Shown piece after piece: positions 1 through 10,017 of a DNA stretch of 58,256 nt; within the stretch, counting starts at the first letter, position 1; each line of letters begins with the position of its first letter. The DNA lies in the NCBI GenBank assembly GCA_030603685.1, contig JAUVXG010000007.1:1-58256 (forward strand), in the 5' to 3' direction. Source of the DNA: Pleomorphomonas sp. Its GTDB lineage: Bacteria > Pseudomonadota > Alphaproteobacteria > Rhizobiales > Pleomorphomonadaceae. Position numbers and translations under genes: made by a program. The notes beneath the pieces are model-generated. The model had not been told where the DNA came from. It ran no database searches and saw only the letters and a list, made by a program, of their open reading frames with translations.

Positions 1-2380
1 CCACGGCCGAGCCGGCTTGCGAGGTCGCCACGGCGGCGGTGCCGTCGCTCGCCGTCGGCGCGGCGATGCGCGGCATCGAGATGGTGACGGTCGTGCCTGC
101 CCCTTCCACCGACTCAATCGTCATCTGGCCGCCATGCAAGGCCACCAGCGACTGGGCGATGGCGAGACCGAGACCGGAGCCGGGGTGCTTGCGCGTCAGC
201 TGGTTTTCCACCTGCACGAAGGGCTTGGCGATCTGGACCAGCGACGCGGCGGGGATGCCGATGCCGGTATCGCTCACCGAGAACAGGACGTTGTCGCCCA
301 CCTGCCGGGTCCGCACCGTCACGGTGCCGGATGCCGGGGTAAACTTCAGCGCGTTGGACAGAAGGTTGAGCGCCACCTGCTTGACGGCGCGGCGATCGGC
401 CACCATGGGTTCGGTGGCCTCGAAGTCGGTGGCGAGGATGATCTGCCGCGTCTCGGCCTGCGACGACATGATGCGTACGCACTCGCCGAGCACCTCGTCG
501 ACCACCACCGACTCCAGCGTGAGATTGACCCGGCCGGCCTCGATCTTGGACATGTCCAGGATATCGGAAATGACGTTGAGCAGGTAAATGCCGCTGTCGT
601 GAATGTCGCGGCAGTAGTCGGTGTATTTCTCCGACCCGAGATCGCCGAACATGCCGGACATCATGATGTCCGAGAAGCCAATGATGGCATTGAGCGGCGT
701 CCTGAGCTCGTGGCTCATCGAGGCCAGGAACTCCGACTTCGCACGGTTGGCCGCCTCGGCGCGCGCCTTTTCCTCGGCGTACTTCTCTGCCAGCTCGACC
801 AGCTGTGTCGTCTGCAGCTGCATCTTGTGACGATGCTGGCGCAGGTCGGCGACGGTCGCCATCAACTGCCGCTCGCTTTCGAGGAGGTTCTCCTCGTGGC
901 GCTTCAGCTGGGTAATGTCGGTTCCGACCGACACGAAGCCGCCATCCTTGGTGCGCCGCTCGTTGATCTGCAGCCAGCGGCCGTCGTCGAGGCGCGCCTC
1001 GTAGGAGCGTTCGCCGCCGGTCATCGAGTAGCGCAGCCCTTCGCTCGACACCTTGGGCTGGCGGGCCGCCGCCATGACCTCGGCATAGGGAGTACCCGGG
1101 CGGGCGACGCTGTCGGGCAACTGGTGCAGGCTCTGGTATTTCGAGTTGCACATGACCAGACGGTTTTCCGAGTCCCAGATGACGAAGGCTTCGGAGATGG
1201 TGTCGATGCCGTCGCGCAGGCGGATGGCGGCGGTGGCGTTTTCCTGGGCGAGCGTCTTCTGCTCGGTGACGTCGACGGTGATGCCGATGAGGTGATGCGA
1301 GCCGTCATGGTCGCGAACCACCTCGGCCCGCATCCTCAGCCACACCCACTCGCCACTGGCGTGGCGGATGCGGAACTCCAAGTCGACGGAGGGCTGGCCG
1401 GTTTCCAGCACCTCCTTGGCAAGCTCGTAGAGGTCGACGTCATCGGGGTGGATCATGCCCTGCAGGTCGTTGAAGCCCATCAGGTCGGAGTTGGGCTCCA
1501 TGCCCAGGATGACGTACATGGAGGGCGACCAGAACAAGCGACCGCGGGCGAGATCCCAGTCCCAGAGGCCGCATCGGCCGCGCCGGAGCGCCGTGTCGAC
1601 CCGCGCCTGCGTGGCGTTGTAGATGCGGTCGGCTTCACGTGCCCGGCTCATCTGAGCGAAAAAGGCGTAGACGACGGCGATCAGGATCAGGGACGTGCCG
1701 ACGAACAGGACGGCCGTCATGGTGACGTCGTGCCGCCAGCCGACATAGACCTGCGCCAGCGGCTGATAGACGGCGATCGTGCCACGGTCGCCGGCGAGGT
1801 TGCGCACGGTGGCCAGCGCTTCGGTGCCGCCGGCCAGCGTCACGTCCAGCACGCCGGCGCGCTTGCCGAACACCAGCATCGGCTGGTCGGCGCCGAACAG
1901 ATCCGCGACGGTGCCCTGGCCCACGAACGCTCCCTCCGGCGCCGTCGCCCGGATGGTGCCGTCGGCATCGGCGAACAGGATGACGCGACCGTCGCTCGTC
2001 GCCGACGGCGGCAGGCTGTCGCGCAAGGCGGCGCGCATCACGCCCGAGTAGCCGCCCTCGGCCTTTTCGAGCGAAGGATGAACCGAAAGGTCGGCGTCGA
2101 GCGCCTCGGCCAGGAGCGCCACCATGTCGGAGGCCGCTCGATAGGTGTCGGTCCGCTGCTGCAGAAGATTGGAGACGTGAAAGATGCCGCCCACCAGCAG
2201 GAAGGCGCAGATCAGAACCGGGATCGAGCGCCGAAACAGCGGCTCGGCCTGCAGGAGGCGCAGATAGGACGGGCGCACGAGAAGGCCGGCATGTCCCTTG
2301 AGAAGTCTCTCCGTTTCGGCGTCGCCGAAAAGGCGTGCCTTCCACGTTCCCGACCCTCGACTGAGGTCGTTGCCCGCCAT
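1..2380 (-). CDS. PleC-like PAS sensor histidine kinase (3' end outside window)
   Basis: Membrane-bound histidine kinase that probably phosphorylates a DivK/PleD-type regulator of the cell cycle. The ATG at 2380 gives 793 complete codons and the frame is still open at position 1, so the C-terminus is missing. Two hydrophobic helices (about residues 51-70 and 215-240) bracket a periplasmic sensor region of roughly 145 residues. A PAS domain follows (about 265-375, ending in DVTEQK), then a second PAS (about 380-490, ending in GTDITQLK). The HisKA motif SHELRTPLNAIIGFSDIM holds the phospho-acceptor His557, and the HATPase domain shows DTGIGIP and GSGLGLAIA. The stretch from GMFGDLGSEKY to ILDMSKIEAGR is typical of PleC and related PdhS kinases. 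The next gene, pepN, is on the same strand 274 bases upstream. The family is certain; the PleC assignment is inferred from the dimerisation region and could also fit a PdhS paralogue. Confidence 0.9.
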   Translation of the reverse strand, partial: MAGNDLSRGSGTWKARLFGDAETERLLKGHAGLLVRPSYLRLLQAEPLFRRSIPVLICAFLLVGGIFHVSNLLQQRTDTYRAASDMVALLAEALDADLSVHPSLEKAEGGYSGVMRAALRDSLPPSATSDGRVILFADADGTIRATAPEGAFVGQGTVADLFGADQPMLVFGKRAGVLDVTLAGGTEALATVRNLAGDRGTIAVYQPLAQVYVGWRHDVTMTAVLFVGTSLILIAVVYAFFAQMSRAREADRIYNATQARVDTALRRGRCGLWDWDLARGRLFWSPSMYVILGMEPNSDLMGFNDLQGMIHPDDVDLYELAKEVLETGQPSVDLEFRIRHASGEWVWLRMRAEVVRDHDGSHHLIGITVDVTEQKTLAQENATAAIRLRDGIDTISEAFVIWDSENRLVMCNSKYQSLHQLPDSVARPGTPYAEVMAAARQPKVSSEGLRYSMTGGERSYEARLDDGRWLQINERRTKDGGFVSVGTDITQLKRHEENLLESERQLMATVADLRQHRHKMQLQTTQLVELAEKYAEEKARAEAANRAKSEFLASMSHELRTPLNAIIGFSDIMMSGMFGDLGSEKYTDYCRDIHDSGIYLLNVISDILDMSKIEAGRVNLTLESVVVDEVLGECVRIMSSQAETRQIILATDFEATEPMVADRRAVKQVALNLLSNALKFTPASGTVTVRTRQVGDNVLFSVSDTGIGIPAASLVQIAKPFVQVENQLTRKHPGSGLGLAIAQSLVALHGGQMTIESVEGAGTTVTISMPRIAAPTASDGTAAVATSQAGSAV

Positions 2381-2654
2381 GTCGTTGCCCCGCCGCCGCA
2401 TGTTGTTGGGGAACGCGAAACAACCCCCGAATCACGGGCAGTTTGAATCATCGGGAATCGCTCTGTCCATAGGTTAAAGAGCGTTGAATCTTCTTTTTGA
2501 ATCGCCGCGGGCAAATGGGGGTGTGTGTGACATTCCTGCCGAATCCGGAGGCGGGATTCGGATTGGAAATGAAGCGTCTTTTCGATTTGTCATCCCCTCC
2601 CGGCCATCCTCCACAGAAGATATGGGGGAGGGGATATCTCGCAAAATCAGCCGA

Positions 2655-5300
2655 TCAGGCCAGCGTCCGCTCCAGAATGTCGGCGACGTCGCGCGACAGT
2701 TGCGGCTTGGTCTGGATCGAGCGCAGCGCCGTTTCCGCCTGGGCTCGCCGCTTCGGTTCGTAGGAGCGCCAGGACCGGAAGGTGACGAGCAAACGCGCGG
2801 CAAGCTGCGGGTTCGTCGCATCGAGCCGCGAGATGATGCCGGCGACGAAGCCGAAGCCCTTGCCATCCGCCCGTCCGAACTGGGTCGGGTTGGAGGTGGC
2901 GAAAGCGCCGACCAGCGCCCGCACGCGGTTCGGATTGCCGAAGGAGAAGGCGGGATGCTCCGTCAGTGCCGTGATCTTGTCGAGCGTGCCGGGCAGTGGT
3001 GCGGATGCCTGGGCCGACAGCCACTTGTCGACGACCAGCGGCACCGTGTCGAAGCGCTCGAAAAAGGCGGCGAGTGCCGCTTCCGCGCCCGCATCTCCAC
3101 GATGGACCAGAATGGTCAGTGCGGCCATGCGGTCGGTCATGTTGGTCGCCGTCTCGAAGCGCTTGCGTACCAGCGCCATGGCTTCGTCCGATCCCGTGAT
3201 CGACAGGAGATCGAGCGCGGTGTTGGCAAGCGACCGTCGGCCGGCGCCGGCCGCATCCGGCACGTAAGGCTGCCCTGACGCGGCGTCGTCAGCCTCGACA
3301 ATCGCCGTGAGGCGTGCTCCGAGCCGGTCGGCGATGGCGCGGCGATAGGCCTGATGCGCGGTCGCCACGGCATCCGGATCGACATTCTCGGCCACTTCGC
3401 GGGCGACGTCGTTCTCGCTGGGCACGGAGATGAGCAGCGCTTTGAAGGCGGCGTCCAGGGACGGATCGTCGATGAGGGCGGCGAGCGCGTCGATCGGCGC
3501 CGTCTCGAAGCTGGGCGCCTGGCCGGCGCGCACCTGTTGCGTTGCCTTGACCAGCGCCGTCATGGCCAGCGTGGTGCCGGCCTGCCACCGGTTGAAACTG
3601 TCGGCATCGTTGGCCAGCAGGAAGATGAGGTCGGACGACGACAGCGATTGCCGCACCTTGACCGGCGCCGAGAAGCCCCGGAACAGCGATGCGACCGGTC
3701 GTGACGGCAGTTCGTCGAAGGTGACGGTGTGCGAAGGCTGCGTCAGGACCAGCGTGTTCTCGTTCACCTCGGCTCCGGCGATCCTGGACGGCCGCATGTC
3801 CCCGCCGTCGGGGCCGACAAGGCCGAAGCGCACCGGAATGACGCGCGGCTTCTTGGTTTGCTGACCGGGGGTCGCCGGCGTCTCCTGCGTGAGCGTCAGC
3901 GTGAAGCGCTTCGCCGCTTCGTCCCAGGATTCCTCGACGGTGACGACGGGCGTTCCTGCCTCGCGATACCAGACCATGAAGGGTTCGAGGTCGCGTCCGG
4001 ACGCTTCGGCGAAACAGGCGATGAACTGCTCGATCGTGGCGGCTTCGCCGTCATGCCGGGTGAAATAGAGATCCATGCCGCGCGCGAAGGCGTCGTCGCC
4101 GATCAGCGTCTTCAGCATGCGGATGACCTCCGCGCCCTTCTCGTAGACGGTCGCCGTATAGAAGTTGTTGATTTCCTTGTACTGTTCGGGGCGCACCGGA
4201 TGGGCGAGCGGGCCACCGTCCTCGGGGAACTGCTGGCTCCTGAGCAGGCGGGCATCGGAGATGCGCTTGACCGCCCGCGAGCGCATGTCCGAGGAGAACT
4301 CCTGGTCGCGGAAGACGGTGAGGCCCTCCTTGAGGCAGAGCTGGAACCAGTCGCGGCAGGTGATGCGATCGCCGGTCCAGTTGTGGAAATACTCGTGGGC
4401 GATCACCGCCTCGATGCCGGCATAGTCGGCGTCGGTGGCGATCTCCGGGTCGGCCAGCACATACTTGTCGTTGAAGACGTTGAGGCCCTTGTTCTCCATG
4501 GCGCCCATGTTGAAGTCGGACACCGCCACCACGTTGAATACGTCGAGGTCATACTCGCGGCCGAACACCTCTTCGTCCCACTTCATGGAGCGCTTCAGAG
4601 AGTCCATGGCGTAGGCCGCCTTCGGCGCGTTGCCCTTCTCGACATAGACGGCAAGCATCACCTTGCGGCCGCTCATCGTCGTGAACTCGTCCTCGTAGGC
4701 GTCGAGGTCGCCGGCGACCAGCGCGAACAGGTAGCTCGGCTTGGGCCACGGATCGTGCCAGATGGCGAAGTGGCGTCCGTCCCCGAGATCTCCGACCGAC
4801 ACCGGATTGCCGTTGGAGAGCAGGATCGGCGCCTCGACCTTCGGCGCGGTGATCTTGACCGTGAACACGCTGAGCACGTCCGGCCGGTCGTAATAATAAG
4901 TGATGCGGCGGAAGCCCTCCGCCTCGCACTGCGTGCACCAGGTGCCGGACGAGCGGTAAAGGCCCATCAGCTTGGTGTTGGCGGCCGGGTCGAGGCGTGT
5001 CGTCATCTCGAGGCGGAAGGCGCCGTTGGGCGGCACCTTGATGGTCAGCTGATCGGGGCTCGCCTCGTACTCGTCCTGGGAGAGCTCGCGGCCGTCGATA
5101 GCGACGCGAGCGAGCGTCAGCTCGTCGCCATTGAGGACCAGCGGCTCGCCGAAGGTGCCGTCGCGCGGCGAGATGGCCAGCGTCGCGGCCACGAGCGTTG
5201 CCTCGGGCGTCAGGTCGAAATCGAGGTCGACCTTGTCGATGGCGTAGGGGGTGGGCTTGTAGTCGGCGAGGCGGATGACGGGGGAGGATTCCTGGGACAC
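2655..5300 (-). CDS. pepN: Aminopeptidase N (M1 zinc metallopeptidase)
   Basis: Cytoplasmic zinc aminopeptidase that removes N-terminal residues from peptides in late protein turnover. The 881-residue product has the size of E. coli PepN. The substrate-recognition motif GAMENKGLN is followed by the zinc site [11 protein letters not shown], with the third ligand in the [13 protein letters not shown] segment downstream. The C-terminal half carries the PepN-type all-helical domain, with repeated [12 protein letters not shown]-like and [14 protein letters not shown] segments. The ATG at 5300 is the natural start, because [19 protein letters not shown] matches the usual PepN N-terminus. The gene is divergent from the trp leader, and the two share the 175-base gap between 5301 and 5475. 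No sign of damage was seen. Confidence 0.97.
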   Translation of the reverse strand: MSQESSPVIRLADYKPTPYAIDKVDLDFDLTPEATLVAATLAISPRDGTFGEPLVLNGDELTLARVAIDGRELSQDEYEASPDQLTIKVPPNGAFRLEMTTRLDPAANTKLMGLYRSSGTWCTQCEAEGFRRITYYYDRPDVLSVFTVKITAPKVEAPILLSNGNPVSVGDLGDGRHFAIWHDPWPKPSYLFALVAGDLDAYEDEFTTMSGRKVMLAVYVEKGNAPKAAYAMDSLKRSMKWDEEVFGREYDLDVFNVVAVSDFNMGAMENKGLNVFNDKYVLADPEIATDADYAGIEAVIAHEYFHNWTGDRITCRDWFQLCLKEGLTVFRDQEFSSDMRSRAVKRISDARLLRSQQFPEDGGPLAHPVRPEQYKEINNFYTATVYEKGAEVIRMLKTLIGDDAFARGMDLYFTRHDGEAATIEQFIACFAEASGRDLEPFMVWYREAGTPVVTVEESWDEAAKRFTLTLTQETPATPGQQTKKPRVIPVRFGLVGPDGGDMRPSRIAGAEVNENTLVLTQPSHTVTFDELPSRPVASLFRGFSAPVKVRQSLSSSDLIFLLANDADSFNRWQAGTTLAMTALVKATQQVRAGQAPSFETAPIDALAALIDDPSLDAAFKALLISVPSENDVAREVAENVDPDAVATAHQAYRRAIADRLGARLTAIVEADDAASGQPYVPDAAGAGRRSLANTALDLLSITGSDEAMALVRKRFETATNMTDRMAALTILVHRGDAGAEAALAAFFERFDTVPLVVDKWLSAQASAPLPGTLDKITALTEHPAFSFGNPNRVRALVGAFATSNPTQFGRADGKGFGFVAGIISRLDATNPQLAARLLVTFRSWRSYEPKRRAQAETALRSIQTKPQLSRDVADILERTLA

Positions 5301-5475
5301 GGGCGCAACCTATTGTCAAAGCATGCGGCGCAAGACGCCGAAATCGGGTGGCCGACGATGGCCGGCGATGCAAGGGTTGTAAGATCGAACGGGGGAAATG
5401 CAAACTCCTCTTTGCGAATGTGTCGCGATGTTGATCTTCTTTACAACCCGACGCGCTTCGCCTATGGGAGAAGCC

Positions 5476-5526
5476 ATGAACGGTTTTGTCGCCCTGAACG
5501 CTTCGTGGTGGTGGCGCTTCTCTTAA
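5476..5526 (+). CDS. trpL: trp operon leader peptide
   Basis: A 16-residue reading frame, [16 protein letters not shown], with three consecutive TGG tryptophan codons at 5506-5514, ending in TAA. It is preceded by a GGGAGAAGCC ribosome binding site. A Trp-rich leader peptide just ahead of a rho-independent terminator and an anthranilate synthase gene is the classic arrangement for ribosome-mediated attenuation, and rhizobial trpE(G) genes are known to be regulated this way. When charged tRNA-Trp is scarce the ribosome stalls on the TGG run and the downstream terminator should fail to form. The peptide itself is not expected to have another function. Confidence 0.93.
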   Translation: MNGFVALNASWWWRFS

Positions 5527-5603
5527 GGAGAGCGGCCGACGCGGTGTGTCCAGGTGGACGAAATGAGCGAGGGCTGCTCCGGGAGACCGGACCGGCCCTT
5601 TTT
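5527..5603 (+). promoter_or_regulatory. trp attenuator with intrinsic terminator
   Basis: The leader RNA after trpL contains a small hairpin (GTCC/GGAC arms, 5548-5559) and then the terminator at 5571-5603. The terminator has outer arms GGGCTG and CGGCCC, an internal loop, inner arms CCGG/CCGG around a GAGA tetraloop, and five T residues at 5599-5603. Sequence just after the leader stop (AGCGGCCG, 5531-5538) can compete for the 3' arm of the terminator, which would make an antiterminator. The terminator and the Trp codons are seen directly; the exact antiterminator pairing is inferred. The trpE(G) start lies 48 bases further on. Confidence 0.85.
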
Positions 5604-5651
5604 GTTGAGGTGTCCAGGCGGTCTCTCCGGGTGGCAACAGGGGAGATTGCG

Positions 5652-7862
5652 ATGGTCAAGAGCGACGCCGAAGCCGGTTTTTCAGGCAAGAGAGAGTCAT
5701 TCGTCACCGCCGGTGGCGTGGAGGTGGCGCGCAGTGCGCGGCCCGACCACTACAAGACGGCGATTTCAGGCTATTTCGACAAGCTCGATACGCGTCGTGG
5801 CGCCGTGCTGTCGTCCAACTACGAGTATCCGGGACGGTACTCGCGCTGGGACATCGCCTTCGTCGATCCGCCGGTTGCGATCACGGCCCGTGGTCGAAAG
5901 GTGACGATCGAGGCGCTCAACGCACGCGGCCGTATCCTGCTCCCCGCTTTCGTCGCTGCCGTCCGCGGTCCCGATCTCGCCTCCCTTGCCGTCGATGATG
6001 CGCTGATCTCGCTTGAGGTAAAGACGCCCGAGGGCGGCTTTGCCGAGGAGGATCGCTCGCGTCAGCCGTCGGTCTTCTCCGTGCTTCGCCGCATCATCGC
6101 CAAGTTCGCAACGCCCGAGGACGACAAGCTCGGCCTCTGGGGCGCCTTCGGTTACGACCTCGCCTTCCAGTTCGACAGCGTCGACTTCAAGCTGCCGCGT
6201 CCCGACGACCAGCGCGACCTCGTGCTCTATTTCCCCGACGAGATCGTCGTCGTCGACCATCACCGCGCCGCCGCCACCGTCTACTCTTACGATTTCGTCG
6301 TCGAGGGACGGCTGACCGTCGGCTTGCCGCGCGATGGCGAACCGCAACCTTTCAAGGTGGCCGACCGCGATCCGGGACGCGGCGACCACCAGCCCGGCGA
6401 ATACGCGGCGTCGGTCAGCAAGGCGGTGGAGTATTTCAAGCGCGGCGACCTCTTCGAAGTGGTGCCGGGGCAGGTGTTCTATGAGAAGCCGTCGTCGCCG
6501 CCGTCGGCCATCGCCCGCCGGCTGCAGCAGATCAATCCTGCGCCCTTCGGCTTCATGTTCAATCTCGGTGCGTCCGAGTATCTGATCGGCGCCAGTCCAG
6601 AGATGTTCGTGCGCGTCACCAACGGCAAGCGCGTCGAAACCTGCCCGATTTCCGGCACCATCCGGCGTGGCCGCAACGCCATCGAGGACGAGGAGCAGAT
6701 CCGCATCCTGCTCAATTCCAAGAAGGACGAGGCCGAACTCACCATGTGTTCGGACGTCGACCGCAACGACAAGAGCCGCATCTGCGAGCCGGGGTCCGTC
6801 CGCGTCATCGGCCGCCGCCAGATCGAGATGTACTCGCGCCTCATTCATACCGTCGATCATATCGAGGGACGGCTGCGCGATGGCATGGATGGCCTCGATG
6901 CCTTCCTGAGCCACGCCTGGGCGGTGACGGTGACCGGTGCGCCCAAGCTGTGGGCGATGCAGTTCATCGAGGACAACGAGAAGAGCTGCCGCGCCTGGTA
7001 TGGCGGCGCCGTCGGCGCCTTCCTGATGAACGGCGACGTCAACACCGGTCTCACGCTCCGGACCATCCGCCTCAAGGACGGTATCGCCGAGGTCCGCGCC
7101 GGTGCGACGCTACTCTATGATTCTGTGCCGGAGGATGAAGAGAAGGAGACCGAGCTGAAGGCTTCGGCGCTGATCGCCGCAATTCGCGAGGCCGGCACCG
7201 CACCGGTCGCTGCCGCGTTGGTGGAGCGTGAGGCCGTCGGTGCGGGCTTGCGGATCGTGCTGGTCGACCATGAGGACAGCTTCGTTCACACGCTGGCCAA
7301 CTATTTCCGTCAGACCGGCGCCGAGGTGAAGACGCTGCGCGCCTCCAAGGGAAAAGGCATCGACACGGCCTTGATCGCCGCCGAGAAGCCTGACCTGCTC
7401 GTCATGTCGCCGGGGCCGGGTAACCCGTCCGATTTCCAGTGCGCGCGGACGATCGCGGCGGCGCGGCAGCTTGGCCTGCCTGTGTTCGGCGTCTGTCTGG
7501 GCTTGCAGGCGATGGTGGAGGCTTTCGGCGGCAAGCTGGCACAGCTCGCGGTGCCCTATCACGGCAAGCCGTCGAAGATCGCGGTGTCGGGCAACTCGTT
7601 GCTGTTCAAGGGCCTGCCGTCCGAGATCGTCATCGGCCGCTACCACTCGCTCCACGCCGATCGGGCTCATTTGCCTGAAGCGTTCCGCGTGACGGCGGAC
7701 ACCGAGGATCGGGTGATCATGGCCATCGAACACCAGACCGAACCCTTTGCCGCCGTCCAGTTCCACCCCGAGTCGATCATGTCCCTCTCGGCAGACGCCG
7801 GCCATGTGATCATCGAGAATGCTATCCAGGGTTTAGTTCGGTTCAAGAGGGGCGGACAATAG
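5652..7862 (+). CDS. trpE(G): Anthranilate synthase, fused TrpE-TrpG
   Basis: Converts chorismate and glutamine to anthranilate, the first committed step of tryptophan synthesis. The 736-residue product joins the chorismate-binding subunit (about residues 1-515) to a glutamine amidotransferase (about 530-736), a fusion typical of rhizobia. Chorismate-enzyme motifs are [39 protein letters not shown] and [11 protein letters not shown]. The amidotransferase domain shows MSPGPGNP, the nucleophile motif [10 protein letters not shown] and the His-Glu pair in QFHPESIM. The ATG at 5652 has a GGGAGA ribosome binding site; the frame is open much further upstream, but that part reads across the leader and opposite pepN and is not gene. 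Expression is expected to follow tryptophan supply through the attenuator ahead of it. The gene stands alone, with no other trp gene in the window. Confidence 0.97.
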   Translation: MVKSDAEAGFSGKRESFVTAGGVEVARSARPDHYKTAISGYFDKLDTRRGAVLSSNYEYPGRYSRWDIAFVDPPVAITARGRKVTIEALNARGRILLPAFVAAVRGPDLASLAVDDALISLEVKTPEGGFAEEDRSRQPSVFSVLRRIIAKFATPEDDKLGLWGAFGYDLAFQFDSVDFKLPRPDDQRDLVLYFPDEIVVVDHHRAAATVYSYDFVVEGRLTVGLPRDGEPQPFKVADRDPGRGDHQPGEYAASVSKAVEYFKRGDLFEVVPGQVFYEKPSSPPSAIARRLQQINPAPFGFMFNLGASEYLIGASPEMFVRVTNGKRVETCPISGTIRRGRNAIEDEEQIRILLNSKKDEAELTMCSDVDRNDKSRICEPGSVRVIGRRQIEMYSRLIHTVDHIEGRLRDGMDGLDAFLSHAWAVTVTGAPKLWAMQFIEDNEKSCRAWYGGAVGAFLMNGDVNTGLTLRTIRLKDGIAEVRAGATLLYDSVPEDEEKETELKASALIAAIREAGTAPVAAALVEREAVGAGLRIVLVDHEDSFVHTLANYFRQTGAEVKTLRASKGKGIDTALIAAEKPDLLVMSPGPGNPSDFQCARTIAAARQLGLPVFGVCLGLQAMVEAFGGKLAQLAVPYHGKPSKIAVSGNSLLFKGLPSEIVIGRYHSLHADRAHLPEAFRVTADTEDRVIMAIEHQTEPFAAVQFHPESIMSLSADAGHVIIENAIQGLVRFKRGGQ

Positions 7863-8159
7863 AGACGATGCGAATGGCAATCGTCCATCGGCTTGCAACC
7901 AATCGAGCATTTGTCGCCACGGACCATCACAACCGTTGATCCTTGGCGGTGGGTGCGGTCCGTATCCTGCGGCGCCAACGTGCGCCGAGGGCTCGACCTT
8001 CGCGTCAGATTGGGCTGGATGATCGATTTTGATGTTATATATCAATTGTATGGATGGAAGGGGCATGCGCCGATTCCTGCCGCGCGGCCTGTTGCAAGGA
8101 TGTCGCACTCGAATGGCGATTTGAATGTTTCTGCTATGTTGTGAGCGAAAATCGGCGCC

Positions 8160-8315
8160 TGACCGTTTTTGGCGCTGGAACATTACGAGCGACGCGCTAT
8201 CATAAAAATTGCGACAACGTTGCTGGCTCAACTCGTCGCGGGGTTTAGCAGCCCCTTTCCGCGGTTTCGCGGACTAGCGGTCCAAACAACTAGAGGGCGC
8301 AAGCCCTCTTTTTTT
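8160..8315 (+). ncRNA. Candidate small RNA ending at an intrinsic terminator
   Basis: A strong terminator with no gene ending near it suggests an independent transcript: trpE(G) stops 430 bases earlier and no plausible reading frame ends close by. The stretch before the terminator contains short self-complementary runs (CCGCGGTTTCGCGG, 8260-8273). No promoter could be placed with confidence, so the 5' end given is arbitrary. It could instead be the long 3' untranslated end of trpE(G). Confidence 0.25.
8292..8315 (+). terminator. Rho-independent terminator
   Basis: Perfect 7-base stem AGAGGGC/GCCCTCT around a GCAA loop, followed by an uninterrupted run of T residues. It reads rightward. Confidence 0.8.
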
Positions 8316-8454
8316 GTCGGGCCTCCAAGCCAAACACTTCCGACGATTGCACCTGTCCGATCTTTGACGGGCTCTGCCTCCACGGCCGGGGACGGTCCTC
8401 TGCCTGCCGCTCAGGGAAAAGGCTCGATCCCGGTGTTTCTGCTCAAATTTGCGC

Positions 8455-8488
8455 CTTGACCCTTCGTTTTTTTTACCGAAAGATCAAG
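8455..8488. promoter_or_regulatory. Inverted repeat, candidate operator/promoter for preTA
   Basis: Arms CTTGACCCTTCG and CGAAAGATCAAG pair at 10 of 12 positions across a ten-base T-rich spacer. The left arm includes TTGACC, which fits an alphaproteobacterial -35 element and also resembles half of the E. coli RutR operator (TTGACCA). It lies about 190 bases ahead of preT. A regulatory role is inferred. Confidence 0.35.
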
Positions 8489-8679
8489 GAAACAGAAGGG
8501 CGGAGAAAAACCGCCGGGGAATAGCGGACAAAGCAATCGGAAGATCTGGTTCGAGCCGGTTTTGACGGTTCTGAATCACGTTCGGATCAAGGACATCGGA
8601 TGCGCCAAATCGGCTGATCCGATGAACGGGAGCGTTTTGTCTTCGTCGTTACTGTGCACCAGCCACGGGACCAACATCC

Positions 8680-10005
8680 ATGCCGGACATTTCTGCGGGA
8701 CGCCTCGCGGCGGACGATTACGGTAAGAATTTCTCGGACGTTCATCCGCCGCTCAGCGCGCACGAAGCGGTCGTCGAAAGCGACCGCTGTTACTTCTGCT
8801 TCGATGCGCCATGTACCAATGCTTGTCCGACCTCGATCGATATACCGTTGTTCATCCGGAAGATCGGAACAGGCAACGTCGAGGGCGCTGCGGAAACGAT
8901 CTTTGCGTCCAACATTCTCGGCGGCATGTGCGCCCGCGTCTGCCCGACGGAGACACTCTGCGAGGAAGCCTGCGTCCGCAACGTCGCCGAGGAAAAGCCG
9001 GTGCGCATCGGTCTTCTCCACCGCCACGCCACCGACCGCTATCTCGAAAGTCATTCGACCTATGGCGTCCGCGCGCCTGCCACCGGTCGCAAGGTCGCCG
9101 TCATCGGCGCCGGCCCGGCGGGCCTTGCCTGTGCCCACGAGCTGGCGCTGAAGGGCCACGACGTCACTATCATCGAAGCACGGGGCAAGGCGGGCGGGCT
9201 CAATGAGTTCGGCATCGCCGCCTACAAGGCCACCGATGGCTTTGCCCAGCGCGAGGTGGATTTCATCCTGGGCGTCGGAGGCATTACCATCGAGGCTGGA
9301 AAGGCGCTCGGTCGCGACTATTCGCTGGTCGAACTTCGGGCCAAGTACGATGCCGTTTTTCTCGGCCTCGGTCTTCAGGCCGTGAACGCCCTCGGTGTCG
9401 AAGGCGAGGAAACGGCGGGCGTCGTCGACGCGGTCCGCTGGATCGAGGATCTCCGGCAATCGCCGGACAAGTCGACCATTGAGGTCGGCTCGCGCGTCGT
9501 CGTCATCGGCGGCGGCATGACGGCGGTGGATGCCGCCGTGCAAGCCAAGAAGCTCGGGGCCGACGAAGTCACCATCGCCTATCGGCGCGGCCCGGCCGAA
9601 ATGGGCGCCAGCCGTTACGAGCAGGAGCTGGCGCAGGTCAACGGGGTCCGCATCCTGCATTGGGTGGCGCCCCGGCAGGTGGTGTCCGAAGGCAATGCCG
9701 TCGCTGCCGTCGACTTCGAGCGGACGGCGCTCGATGCTTCCGGCCGACTGACCGGAACCGGCCGAACCCTCCGCCTCGCTGCCGACCAGGTGATGAAGGC
9801 GATCGGCCAGACCTTCGTTTCCGGACCGGTGGAGACGGTTGCCCTCGACGGTGGGCGTATCGCGGTCGATGAGGAGATGCGCACTTCCGCCGCCAGGGTA
9901 TGGGCCGGCGGCGACTGCGTTCGGGGTGGTGAGGACCTCACTGTTCAGGCCGTCGATCACGGCAAGCGCGCCGCCCTGTCCATCCACGCCGCCCTTTCCG
10001 CCTGA
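8680..10005 (+). CDS. preT: NAD-dependent dihydropyrimidine dehydrogenase, PreT subunit
   Basis: FAD and iron-sulfur subunit that takes electrons from NAD(P)H and passes them to PreA for reduction of uracil and thymine to the dihydro forms. The 441-residue product begins with a cysteine-rich domain (CYFCFDAPCTNACPTSID, then CARVCPTETLCEEACV, residues about 35-110) of the type that binds two 4Fe-4S clusters in glutamate synthase small subunits and DPD. A dinucleotide site [16 protein letters not shown] (FAD) is followed by VVIGGGMTAVDAAVQA (pyridine nucleotide). The C-terminus has the usual WAGGDCVRGGEDLTVQAVDHG signature. preA starts 12 bases after its stop with a clear ribosome binding site, so the two are co-transcribed. 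GltD-like proteins share the fold, but the pairing with PreA settles the role. Confidence 0.95.
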   Translation: MPDISAGRLAADDYGKNFSDVHPPLSAHEAVVESDRCYFCFDAPCTNACPTSIDIPLFIRKIGTGNVEGAAETIFASNILGGMCARVCPTETLCEEACVRNVAEEKPVRIGLLHRHATDRYLESHSTYGVRAPATGRKVAVIGAGPAGLACAHELALKGHDVTIIEARGKAGGLNEFGIAAYKATDGFAQREVDFILGVGGITIEAGKALGRDYSLVELRAKYDAVFLGLGLQAVNALGVEGEETAGVVDAVRWIEDLRQSPDKSTIEVGSRVVVIGGGMTAVDAAVQAKKLGADEVTIAYRRGPAEMGASRYEQELAQVNGVRILHWVAPRQVVSEGNAVAAVDFERTALDASGRLTGTGRTLRLAADQVMKAIGQTFVSGPVETVALDGGRIAVDEEMRTSAARVWAGGDCVRGGEDLTVQAVDHGKRAALSIHAALSA

Positions 10006-10017
10006 AGGAGTTCCGAT

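Larger units (their letters stand above)
7863..8679. other. Long non-coding gap between trpE(G) and preT
   Basis: An 817-base gap. No open frame on either strand looks like a protein; the longest ones have no recognisable motif and no good ribosome binding site. It holds an AT-rich patch with the inverted repeat TTGAT-N7-ATCAA (8029-8045), a strong terminator at 8292-8315 that may close a small RNA, and a 12-base inverted repeat at 8455-8488 upstream of preT. Confidence 0.6.

Noticed and set aside
1-2446. Long plus-strand frame at the left edge.
   Set aside because: It is antisense to the histidine kinase, whose PAS, HisKA and HATPase motifs are clear.
3729-5651. In-frame upstream extension of trpE(G) across 640 codons.
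   Set aside because: It runs opposite pepN and through the trp leader and terminator; TrpE(G) begins at 5652 with a ribosome binding site and the normal N-terminus.
7893-8144. 83-codon frame after trpE(G).
   Set aside because: No ribosome binding site, no motif, and composition unlike a protein.
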